Origin: an uncultured Gammaproteobacteria bacterium
GTDB lineage: Bacteria > Pseudomonadota > Gammaproteobacteria > GCA-001735895
Direction of reading: 5' to 3'
Assembly (NCBI GenBank): GCA_947259485.1
Contig: CAMYLU010000007.1
Location: forward strand, 1-64,000
DNA: 64,000 bases
The stretch's first letter is position 1. Each line of letters opens with the position of its first letter. The notes beneath the pieces were generated by a model that was not told the DNA's origin, did not search any database, and saw nothing but the letters and a program-made list of their open reading frames with translations. Below are positions 33,977 through 41,802 of the stretch, piece after piece. The position numbers and the translations under genes were made by a program.

Positions 33977-34951
33977 ATGGCTGAATGCAATTATTATTCT
34001 TTCTACGCGCTCGCGAAGATTCACGACCCCGAACTGTTATACGAGGCATTTCGCCAACAGATCGCACCGGGTCATGCCAATGAAATCGAAATCGAAGTTT
34101 TTGAGTATGGCGACAAACACTGGAATCGGCTGACCAGAAGCGGCGGTCTCGACCAGAACATTCCCGAACAAATATTGGCGACACTAGCACAGAATTTCGG
34201 TGCCCAGGACACCGGAAGCTGGTACTACGACAGCAATATCGAAGGCTGGTTTTGTAGCTATAGACCCTTATCCAGCAAGCATTTTGTGCTGCTCGTCAAA
34301 TCCAGCGATTCAAAGAAACTGATCGAAGAAGAATACCTGCAATTCCTGTTTCATTTCTATTGCCACCAACTGCAAATGCTGCAGGGTACTTATCGCGATG
34401 CGTTAACCGGTCTTTACAATCGCCGTGCATTCAATGAAAAAATACTGCAATTGCTGGAGCGTTCGAGCAGCCACAAACGTCGCGCGATAAATTTCTCACC
34501 CACGGTCTTCGTCATGCTGGATATAGACCGGTTTAAATCGGTCAATGACAGCCTGGGGCACCTGTTTGGTGACGAGGTTTTATTATTGCTGGCGCAACAA
34601 ATGTCTGATTCATTCCGCGAGAACGATCTGCTGTTTCGATATGGCGGCGAAGAGTTCGCCATGGTGCTAATGGATATTACCATCGAACAGGCACAGCAAT
34701 CACTCGAGCGCTTTCGAGAAAAAATCGCGAGCCACAATTTTCCCAATGTCGAACAGGTAACCATCAGCATCGGCTTTACCGAATTCGACAAAGGCCTTTC
34801 GATGGATGAATTGATCGGCCAGGCTGACAGTGCACTTTATTACTGCAAGACAACCACCCGCAACGCGGTGCATAGCTACAATGAACTGTTCGAAAAAGGA
34901 TTGATACCGGAAGTCAAGCCACCCAAATCCCCCAGCATCGAAATCTTCTAA
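33977..34951 (+). CDS. Diguanylate cyclase (GGDEF)
   Basis: This 324-aa cytoplasmic protein makes cyclic di-GMP. Residues 1-about 135 form an N-terminal domain of unknown type (WFCSYRPL, KHFVLLVKSSD), perhaps a sensory GAF-like or PAS-like fold. The GGDEF domain starts at RDALTGLYNRRAFNE (140-154), with LDIDRFKSVNDSLGH and the active loop GGEEF (223-227). R214-x-x-D217 five residues before it is the product-inhibition I-site, so activity is probably feedback controlled. All catalytic positions are present. The gene is convergent with metX; two palindromic elements with CsrA-like loops follow in the gap. Confidence 0.92.
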   Translation: MAECNYYSFYALAKIHDPELLYEAFRQQIAPGHANEIEIEVFEYGDKHWNRLTRSGGLDQNIPEQILATLAQNFGAQDTGSWYYDSNIEGWFCSYRPLSSKHFVLLVKSSDSKKLIEEEYLQFLFHFYCHQLQMLQGTYRDALTGLYNRRAFNEKILQLLERSSSHKRRAINFSPTVFVMLDIDRFKSVNDSLGHLFGDEVLLLLAQQMSDSFRENDLLFRYGGEEFAMVLMDITIEQAQQSLERFREKIASHNFPNVEQVTISIGFTEFDKGLSMDELIGQADSALYYCKTTTRNAVHSYNELFEKGLIPEVKPPKSPSIEIF

Positions 34952-34988
34952 TACTGTTCACCTCCAAGCGGTAATTAACTAGTCTTGT

Positions 34989-35093
34989 GTGGACATGGGG
35001 ACGTCTTTGCGGGAACTCCGTGAATACATCCATGTAGACTCGCGCGCAACATCCCTGTTGCGCAGCATCCCGCAAAGACGTCCCCATATCCAC
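34989..35093 (-). repeat. Palindromic element R1 with two ANGGA hexaloop hairpins
   Basis: Outer arms 34989-35014 and 35068-35093 pair over 26 bp with one mismatch. The 53-base core read on the minus strand has GCGCAAC-AGGGAT-GTTGCGC (35063-35044) and then TAC-ATGGAT-GTA (35036-35025), joined by GCGAGTC. Both loops are A-N-GGA-T hexamers closed by C-G. The first fits the CsrA SELEX core ACARGGAUGU at all ten positions. On the other strand the loops read ATCCCT and ATCCAT. Confidence 0.8.
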
Positions 35094-35107
35094 TTGCCGT
35101 TAATCAA

Positions 35108-35236
35108 GCTATCCCGGGTGTATGGTCGCAAAAGTGTAGCGAGGCATGGAGCCGAGCTTCAAGCGATTCCATGGATGGACCAACCGGCGCATGCGCCGGT
35201 TGGGAGCGCCTTTTGTGAGCATACACCCGGGATAGC
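35108..35236 (+). repeat. Palindromic element R2 (same family as R3)
   Basis: Outer arms 35108-35134 and 35210-35236 pair over 27 positions with one mismatch and one G-T pair. The core (35135-35209) includes TCC-ATGGAT-GGA (35168-35179) and a perfect 11-bp stem CCAACCGGCGC/GCGCCGGTTGG (35180-35203). The core is nearly identical to that of R3 in inverted orientation, except that R2 lacks about 16 bases. The outer arms differ completely from R3. It ends 12 bases before the metX stop and may also terminate transcription. Confidence 0.8.
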
Positions 35237-35248
35237 GTTCGAGCAGAT

Positions 35249-36394
35249 TTAAGTGATGGATTCGTTGAGGAATTTTTTGACGACGGGGGAGAAATGCTGG
35301 TCATCGATGAGGAAAGCATCGTGGCCATTCACCGAATCGATTTCGACATAATCGACATTGGTACCGGTATCCCGCATAACATCCGCGATCTCTTTCTGTT
35401 GCCTGGAAGGAAACAGGATATCCGTTGTTACTCCTACCACCAGCGCCTTGTTAACCTTGAGTTTCGACAGTCCATCGCTGATTGACTCGCCATGTTCGGC
35501 AATATCAAACCAGTCCATCGCGCGCGACAGGTACAGATAACTGTTGGGATCGAAACTGTTGATGAATTTCTGTGCGTTGTACTCGAGGTAGTTCTCGATC
35601 TCGAATTCACGCTCGAAACGTTTGCCGGTCAGTTTCTCCGCCGGCAGGCGACTGCGGTCAAACTTGGAATTCCATTCATCCGCAGCGCGGTAAGACACCA
35701 ATCCCAGCTTGCGTGCCAATGACATGCCCACCAATGGTTTACTGTCACTGGTGTAGCGACCTTCGTTCCAGTCAGGATCACTGCGAATAATTTCGCGTTG
35801 CAATGAACGCAGCGCTATCGTCAACGGCAGCGCCTGGGTAGCCGCTGAAATCGATACCAGGTATTCGATATCGTCCGGATACTGCATCGCGTAAGCGATG
35901 GATGACATACCCCCCATCGACGAGCCTACCGCCGCATGCAATTTCTCAACACCAAGCTCACGCATCAGGTAATACCCGGAACTTGCAATATCCTCGACGG
36001 TCACATCCGGAAATTCAGCACCATACAGCTGATCGGTGTCGGGATTAATCGACCCCGGTCCGGTACTGCCATAACAACCACCCAGGGTATTGGCACAAAC
36101 CACGTAAAACTGGTTGGTATCGATGGCCTTGCCAGGCCCTATCATGTATTCCCACCATCCAGGTGACGAATCCTGTGCCGATGAAGCCGCATGTGCACTC
36201 GGCGACAGGCCGGTAAATATCAATATCGCATTATCCGCCGTATCGGACAAGGTACCCCAGGATTCGTAAGCAAGCGTTACCTCGGACAAACGGCCACCAC
36301 GCCACATCTTGAAACCATCAGCGCCCAGATTTCCAAGCGTTACTTGCTTGGTAGCCTTGGTGGTGAAGCTATAAGCGTTTTCTTCATCAGCCAT
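35249..36394 (-). CDS. MetX-family O-acyltransferase (homoserine or serine acyltransferase)
   Basis: This 381-aa alpha/beta-hydrolase-fold acyltransferase has nucleophile S159 in VGSSMGGM and probable partners D325 (TTDILFP) and H358 (NGHDAFL). It would acylate homoserine or serine with a CoA thioester for methionine or cysteine synthesis. The segment GGCYGSTGPGSINP (105-118) and ISAATQALPLTIALRSLQREIIRSDPDWNEGRY recall the serine O-succinyltransferase branch known from Xanthomonadaceae more than classic MetX (GGCQGTTGP). That sub-assignment rests on memory. No MetW, the usual partner of gammaproteobacterial MetX, is adjacent, which fits the alternative. It is followed by element R2. Confidence 0.85.
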   Translation of the reverse strand: MADEENAYSFTTKATKQVTLGNLGADGFKMWRGGRLSEVTLAYESWGTLSDTADNAILIFTGLSPSAHAASSAQDSSPGWWEYMIGPGKAIDTNQFYVVCANTLGGCYGSTGPGSINPDTDQLYGAEFPDVTVEDIASSGYYLMRELGVEKLHAAVGSSMGGMSSIAYAMQYPDDIEYLVSISAATQALPLTIALRSLQREIIRSDPDWNEGRYTSDSKPLVGMSLARKLGLVSYRAADEWNSKFDRSRLPAEKLTGKRFEREFEIENYLEYNAQKFINSFDPNSYLYLSRAMDWFDIAEHGESISDGLSKLKVNKALVVGVTTDILFPSRQQKEIADVMRDTGTNVDYVEIDSVNGHDAFLIDDQHFSPVVKKFLNESIT

Positions 36395-36435
36395 TAACAG
36401 GCCCTTTGAGCGACTTCCCTGGAGCCACGACTATC

Positions 36436-37530
36436 TTAGATATCGAGCATACGTTGCAGCGCAACGCGTGCATTATTTGCCACGTCATCAGGGACCGAGA
36501 TTTGATTTACGATGTTGCCTTCAACCAGGTTCTCAAGCACCCATGCAAGGTGCTGGGGATCGATGCGAAACATGGTCGAGCACATGCAAACCATGGGTGA
36601 CATGAATTGCACCGTCTTGTTTTCACTTGCCAAGGTCTGGTGTAAACGATTGACCAGGTTGAGCTCGGTTCCCACCAGCCATTGTGTGCCTGGTTCTGCA
36701 TCGGTAATCGTCTTGATGATAAATTCAGTGGAACCGACATAATCTGACATCTGGCAGACTTCGAAACTGGCTTCGGGATGCGATATCACGTAGCCATCGG
36801 GAAACTCACGGCGAAAGTTTTCGATTTGCTCAGGCTTAAACATCTGGTGCACCGAGCAAAATCCCTTCCACAGGATCATCCTGGCCTGTTTGATCTGTTC
36901 AGCGCTAAGACCTCCCATCGGCAGGTCATAATCCCAGACCACCATTTCCTCAAGTGGTATACCCATCCGGTAGGCGGTGTTTCTACCCAGGTGCTGATCC
37001 GGGAAAAATAATACTTTTTCGCGACGCTCGAACGACCAGTCGAGAATTTTCTGCGCATTGGTAGAGGTACAGATTATGCCGCCGTGCTCGCCACAAAAAG
37101 ATTTTAGATTGGCCGCTGAATTGATATAGGTTACCGGCGTAATACATTCATCGGCATCGAGCACCGAATTCAGTTCCTGCCAGGCTCGCTCTACCTGATC
37201 GAGATCAGCCATATCGGCCATCGCACAGCCGGCAGACAGATCCGGCAAAATCGAAACCTGGTCGGGACGCGAGATAATATCGGCCACTTCGGCCATAAAG
37301 TGCACCCCGCAAAAGACGATATACTCGGCCTTGGAATCGGCTGCATGACGCGACAGCTTTAAGGAATCTCCGGAGAAATCAGCATGTTTGAAAATTTCGT
37401 CACGCTGATAATGATGGCCGAGTATAACCACGCGATCTCCGAGCGCCCGCTTGGCGCGGATGATACGTTTTTCGCAATCCTCATCGTTCAGGGATGCGTA
37501 GGGTTGTAGATCAATTGCAGTAGCTGCCAT
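36436..37530 (-). CDS. nadA: Quinolinate synthase A
   Basis: This 364-aa 4Fe-4S enzyme condenses iminoaspartate with dihydroxyacetone phosphate to quinolinate in NAD synthesis. The three cluster cysteines are in VFCGVHFMAEVA, GGIICTSTNA and MVCMCSTMFRI. Other family segments are ILGHHYQRDEIFKHADFSGDSL and PDLSAGCAMADM. nadE, a later step of the same pathway, is at 50.5 kb. Start ATG 37530 fits the family N-terminus. Confidence 0.95.
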   Translation of the reverse strand: MAATAIDLQPYASLNDEDCEKRIIRAKRALGDRVVILGHHYQRDEIFKHADFSGDSLKLSRHAADSKAEYIVFCGVHFMAEVADIISRPDQVSILPDLSAGCAMADMADLDQVERAWQELNSVLDADECITPVTYINSAANLKSFCGEHGGIICTSTNAQKILDWSFERREKVLFFPDQHLGRNTAYRMGIPLEEMVVWDYDLPMGGLSAEQIKQARMILWKGFCSVHQMFKPEQIENFRREFPDGYVISHPEASFEVCQMSDYVGSTEFIIKTITDAEPGTQWLVGTELNLVNRLHQTLASENKTVQFMSPMVCMCSTMFRIDPQHLAWVLENLVEGNIVNQISVPDDVANNARVALQRMLDI

Positions 37531-37594
37531 GCGTTATACTATTTGTCAGACGAATTAAAAATTCTATCATCTGTGGCATCAGCTGCCAATCTTG

Positions 37595-39373
37595 CTAATT
37601 TTCGCCTTGAGGTTTACGCAGCCGGATCGATAGCTCGCGCAGCTGGCGCTCGCTCACTGCGGCAGGTGCCTGGGTTAGCAGGCAGGAAGCGGTTTGTGTC
37701 TTGGGAAAAGCCATCACGTCTCGAATCGAGCTGGCGCCAGCCATCAGCATGACCAGGCGATCGAGGCCAAAGGCGATTCCGCCATGCGGCGGACAACCGT
37801 ATTTCAGGGCGGTAAGCAGAAAACCGAACTTTTGCTCTGCTTCCTGCTCATCGATTCCAAGTAACCTGAAGACTCGATGCTGCATCTCCAGGTTGTGTAT
37901 CCGCACCGAGCCTCCACCGAGCTCGGTCCCGTTCAGGACCATGTCGTAGGCTCGCGACAAGGTACCGCCAGGGTCGCTTTCAAGTTGATCCGGATTGTCA
38001 GTCGCCGGCGCGGTAAACGGGTGATGCAACGCATTCCAGCGTTTTTCACCCTCGTCGTATTCAAACATTGGAAAATCAACCACCCACAAAAATCGCCAGC
38101 CCGCTTCAACCAGCCCGCGGTCCTGTCCAACCTTCAAACGTAATGCGCCCAACGACTCGTTCACCACGCTTGCCTTATCGGCACCGAAGAAAATCAAATC
38201 ACCGGATTCAGCAGCGGTACGCTCGAGGATCGTCTGGATTGCCGCGTCGGGTAGAAATTTCAGTATCGGTGATTGCAAACCCTCGCGACCCTCGGAAATA
38301 TCGTTACATTTGATATAGGCGAGTCCTCTGGCACCGTAACGACCCACAAAGTCGGTATAGTCATCGATTTCCTTGCGCGTCAACTCGTTGCCACCGGGCA
38401 CGCGTAGCGCCGCCACCCTGCCCTCTGGATCACTTGCGGGTCCCGAAAATACCTTGAACTCGACATCCTTGAGCACATCAGAAATGGTTTGTAACTCGAG
38501 CTTGATACGCAGATCGGGTTTGTCCGACCCGAAGCGTTCCATCGCCTCCGCCCAGGACATCCGCGGAAAAGCGCTATCGACCTCAGCCGAAAGTAACTCG
38601 GTGAACAAGCCCCGCATCATCGACTCCATCATTGCCATGATTTTCTCTTCATCCATGAACGAAGTCTCGATATCAAGCTGTGTAAATTCAGGTTGGCGAT
38701 CAGCGCGCAAATCCTCATCCCGGAAACAACGCACGATCTGGTAATAACGATCCATGCCTGACATCATCAGCAATTGCTTGAACAGCTGTGGCGACTGGGG
38801 TAACGCGAAAAATGCGCCCGGATGCGTGCGACTCGGCACCAGGTAATCGCGAGCACCCTCCGGAGTTGCCCTGGTCAACATCGGGGTTTCAATATCGAGG
38901 AAATCGTTGCTTTCCAACCAGCTGCGCAGAAAATGAGTCACCTTTGCCCGCAGTTGCATGCGGTATTGCATTTCAGGCTTGCGCAGGTCGATATAACGGT
39001 ACTTTAAACGATTATCATCATGCACCTCTTCCTCGTCGAGTTGGAACGGAGGGGTTTCGGATGCATTTAAAATTTCCAGTTTATGGGCCAGTAATTCAAC
39101 TTCTCCGGTCGCCATTTCCGGGTTATTGGTACCTTCGGGACGGACTCTTAACTTACCTTCAACCCGGAGTACAAACTCGTTACGCAGGGTTTCGGCCCGG
39201 GCAAACATTTCGGCATCATCGGGATCAAAAACAACCTGTAAAATTCCTTTTTTATCTCGCAGATCAACAAATATTACACCACCGTGGTCACGGCGGCGAT
39301 TGACCCAGCCACAAACGCTGACCGATTGATCGATATGTTGCTGATTGAGCTCACCACAATAATGCGTGCGCAT
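37595..39373 (-). CDS. aspS: Aspartyl-tRNA synthetase
   Basis: This class II synthetase is 592 aa from ATG 39373 ([10 protein letters not shown]); the longer frame to 39475 adds a basic, non-conserved leader. The N-terminal OB-fold shows [21 protein letters not shown]. The catalytic core has [47 protein letters not shown] and [16 protein letters not shown]. The bacterial GAD insertion is between. Length matches E. coli AspS (590). It lies downstream of the FmdB gene, a common pairing. Confidence 0.96.
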   Translation of the reverse strand: MRTHYCGELNQQHIDQSVSVCGWVNRRRDHGGVIFVDLRDKKGILQVVFDPDDAEMFARAETLRNEFVLRVEGKLRVRPEGTNNPEMATGEVELLAHKLEILNASETPPFQLDEEEVHDDNRLKYRYIDLRKPEMQYRMQLRAKVTHFLRSWLESNDFLDIETPMLTRATPEGARDYLVPSRTHPGAFFALPQSPQLFKQLLMMSGMDRYYQIVRCFRDEDLRADRQPEFTQLDIETSFMDEEKIMAMMESMMRGLFTELLSAEVDSAFPRMSWAEAMERFGSDKPDLRIKLELQTISDVLKDVEFKVFSGPASDPEGRVAALRVPGGNELTRKEIDDYTDFVGRYGARGLAYIKCNDISEGREGLQSPILKFLPDAAIQTILERTAAESGDLIFFGADKASVVNESLGALRLKVGQDRGLVEAGWRFLWVVDFPMFEYDEGEKRWNALHHPFTAPATDNPDQLESDPGGTLSRAYDMVLNGTELGGGSVRIHNLEMQHRVFRLLGIDEQEAEQKFGFLLTALKYGCPPHGGIAFGLDRLVMLMAGASSIRDVMAFPKTQTASCLLTQAPAAVSERQLRELSIRLRKPQGEN

Positions 39374-39434
39374 ATTGACTCGTCCGACTAGATTTAAATT
39401 ATGGGACGCCCCGCGTGACCGCAGAGCAACGTTT

Positions 39435-39740
39435 TTAGGCAGCAGCCTCTTTGCTGGCCGACTTTTTCTTGCCATCGGTCTTGGCAGAAGTTTTATCCGA
39501 CGACTTGGCGGATGAATCTTTATCTGCGCTATCGCCTTTCGACAAATTCTTTTGATTACTGGATTTAAAATCAGTTTCGTACCAACCGGAACCGCTCAAC
39601 CTGAAACCAGGCGCAGAGATTTTCTTTTTCAACGCACTCTTTTTACAGGCAGGGCAGTCACTCAGCGGCGCATCGCTCATTTTCTGCAGCGTTTCAAAAT
39701 CATGCCCACACTCGTTGCATACATACTCGTAAATTGGCAT
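39435..39740 (-). CDS. FmdB-family zinc-ribbon protein
   Basis: A 101-aa protein with [16 protein letters not shown] at the N-terminus and CPACKK at about 34-39, giving a four-cysteine zinc ribbon typical of FmdB/CxxC_CXXC_SSSS proteins. [18 protein letters not shown] follows, then a low-complexity Ser/Lys/Asp tail ([20 protein letters not shown]...). The function of the family is not settled. It lies directly upstream of aspS on the same strand, a frequent arrangement that suggests co-expression. Confidence 0.9.
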   Translation of the reverse strand: MPIYEYVCNECGHDFETLQKMSDAPLSDCPACKKSALKKKISAPGFRLSGSGWYETDFKSSNQKNLSKGDSADKDSSAKSSDKTSAKTDGKKKSASKEAAA

Positions 39741-39884
39741 AGAAACCTCCGGTAAACTATTCTGCGAGTCGGCCCGTAAAACAAATCAACTCATTCGAAA
39801 AGGCACGGGATTTTATAATAGTCTAGAGCAATTTCCAACATCAGAACTCACCGATACGCTGGTCTGACACTGGTAAAACCATAA

Positions 39885-40640
39885 TTAATCAAAAAAATAT
39901 GACAGATATTTACCTTCCAGATCAAAAACCAGCCATGCCCCACCGTAGCGACCGGTGAATCGCACAATCAAAACCTCTTCCCTGTTTTTTTGATTCTGTT
40001 GCAGCCAATTATTGTATTTATCCGTCGCTTTGTAGTATTCAATTTCCCTGTTGGACAGTCCCTGCCGCTCTTGCAGGACATTTTTGAGTTCTGATTGCGG
40101 TCGGTAAAGATTGAGCTGAGCCTGCTCAGCTATGCCTTCCTCGATCATCTTCCGCTTTGCTTCGGCATAGGCCGCGCTGGTTTGTTCAAGCTGGGCGTAG
40201 ATAATCGGCGGTTTTTCATCGCTATACTGTTTCAGCACGCCCTCGGAACTCAAACTGCCGCCATAGTGCTCCATTATCGCCGATAAGACGAAATTATCGA
40301 TTATTACAATCGCCACCGGTCGTTGACTATAGGTCGCATAAATACCGTAAGCAAGCGCGCCAAACTGGATCGTCGCGATCGTCACCAGGTCAAACACAAT
40401 TTCCTTGCGACTTTTTCTCAGATCAAATATCAAAAAGGTAAGGAGTGGCCCCAAAACCAGGTCTACCCCGGCCACCAGTCGGATTCCCTGCCATCCGCCG
40501 TCGATTGAAAAATAGGGTTGCGGATACCAGTTGTAATAAATCTGGTAAGCCAGGTAAATAAAAACTACCAGGCTCAGGCAAATGTGGATCCCGGTTGCTT
40601 TTAACTTGGTAATCAGTAATGGTTTGGTAAATTTGATCAA
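39885..40640 (-). CDS. TfpX/TfpZ-family type IV pilin accessory protein
   Basis: A 251-aa protein with an N-terminal membrane helix (about 15-35) and then the family core: WYPQPYFSIDGGWQGIRLVAGVDLVLGPLLTFLIFDLRKSRKE (about 43-85), a third helix (LVTIATIQFGALAYGIYATY) and VAIVIIDNFVL. The C-terminal half is soluble and helical. TfpX/TfpZ proteins help assemble or modify specific type IV pilins and usually lie beside the pilin gene. No pilin gene is visible here, so this may be an orphan copy. It diverges from a spermidine-synthase-like gene only 40 bases away. Confidence 0.8.
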   Translation of the reverse strand: MIKFTKPLLITKLKATGIHICLSLVVFIYLAYQIYYNWYPQPYFSIDGGWQGIRLVAGVDLVLGPLLTFLIFDLRKSRKEIVFDLVTIATIQFGALAYGIYATYSQRPVAIVIIDNFVLSAIMEHYGGSLSSEGVLKQYSDEKPPIIYAQLEQTSAAYAEAKRKMIEEGIAEQAQLNLYRPQSELKNVLQERQGLSNREIEYYKATDKYNNWLQQNQKNREEVLIVRFTGRYGGAWLVFDLEGKYLSYFFD

Positions 40641-40680
40641 AGCTCGTTTCCATGCAAAAAGCCGTCACAATAAATGTAAT

Positions 40681-41460
40681 ATGGAAGACAAAATAGAAAA
40701 CTTCAACATAGAAACCCCCTACAACCGCATCAATGTCTGTAACCGCAAGGGACGCCTGGAATTTCGCAGTGGCGATAATGCGCTACAAAGCGTGCTTAAT
40801 TTGGCAAATCCTCACCACCTTGAACTCAAGAATCTCGAGTACCTGATGGCAGTGCTACTTTTCATCCCCGATCCCGAGCGCATATTGATGCTCGGCACCG
40901 CGGCCGGCTCGTTACTGCATTTTCTTAAACATCATTATCCGCGTTCTGACATTACTGCCGTCGACATCGATGCCGCACTCATTGAGCAGCTGTTGCGAAA
41001 GGAAATCCTGCCACCTGCACAGCCCGGACTTCGCTATGTTTACGACGATGCAGCTCACTTTATTTCTGCTAGCGATCGAAGTTATGACCTGGTTCTGGTC
41101 GATATTTTTAACGCTTCACGATCGCCCGCCTGGCTGCTTGAAAAAGAGAGCATTAGTAACCTTCACCACATGCTTACCCGGCACGGCGCCCTTGCCTACA
41201 ACCTGCTAATCAATAGTGAGCATGACTTCAAGCGCTTCTATCGCAATCTCCGCCTTGTTTTCGACGGGCAAACCTTGTGTCTACCGGTAAAAGGATTTGA
41301 AAATACGATCGCCTACGGTATCCATACCCCGGGACCCGTGCGCGACATGTCAAAAAATATAAATTGCGCAACCAGTCTTTCTGAAAAACTTGGGATAGAC
41401 TTGATGCGCGTGCTATCGGTAATTTACAACACCAATCCGACCGGACATGGAGTGATTTAG
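40681..41460 (+). CDS. Spermidine-synthase-like methyltransferase-fold protein
   Basis: This protein is 259 aa from ATG 40681, preferred because the upstream extension from 40582 overlaps the divergent gene. The Rossmann fold shows motif I ILMLGTAAGSLLHFL (about 72-86), DITAVDIDAALIE and YDLVLVDIFNA, as in the SpeE/spermine synthase superfamily. The full spermidine synthase signature GGGDGG is replaced by GTAAGS, and the N-terminal beta domain is short. It is probably not a true aminopropyltransferase and may use S-adenosylmethionine in another way. I cannot name the substrate. It is convergent with bolA, 9 bases apart. Confidence 0.78.
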   Translation: MEDKIENFNIETPYNRINVCNRKGRLEFRSGDNALQSVLNLANPHHLELKNLEYLMAVLLFIPDPERILMLGTAAGSLLHFLKHHYPRSDITAVDIDAALIEQLLRKEILPPAQPGLRYVYDDAAHFISASDRSYDLVLVDIFNASRSPAWLLEKESISNLHHMLTRHGALAYNLLINSEHDFKRFYRNLRLVFDGQTLCLPVKGFENTIAYGIHTPGPVRDMSKNINCATSLSEKLGIDLMRVLSVIYNTNPTGHGVI

Positions 41461-41469
41461 GATCCCGTG

Positions 41470-41784
41470 TTATTGATTTTTGCCACCACCCCGACATTTC
41501 GGAGAATCGGCGACCTTACCTGCCCGTTCCTGCCATTCCTCCGGGGTTAACGTATGCAATGCCAATGCATGAATCTGCTGCATTTCCTGCTGCAAGGTAC
41601 TGTTCACCATGCGATGCCGCTTGATCAGCATCTGATCCTTGAACGCTTTGCTGACGATGGTTACCTTGAAATGGGATTCCGAACCCGGTGCGACATTATG
41701 CAGATGGCTTTCATTTTCGACCTGCAGAAAATCGGCATCATATTCGCTAGCGAGTTTATGCTCGATATTGGCCTGAATTGACAT
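41470..41784 (-). CDS. BolA-family protein
   Basis: This 104-aa BolA-fold protein has the conserved helix-turn and H..VAPGSESHFKVTIVSKAF..QMLIKRHRMVNSTLQQEM...IHALALHTLTPEEW. BolA proteins bind monothiol glutaredoxins through a shared [2Fe-2S] cluster, and some act on gene expression; the true BolA branch is favoured by length and by LTPEEW near the end. It sits 18 bases downstream of the kinase gene on the same strand, possibly in one transcript. Confidence 0.9.
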   Translation of the reverse strand: MSIQANIEHKLASEYDADFLQVENESHLHNVAPGSESHFKVTIVSKAFKDQMLIKRHRMVNSTLQQEMQQIHALALHTLTPEEWQERAGKVADSPKCRGGGKNQ

Positions 41785-41802
41785 ACGCTATAAACCTGTG
41801 AC

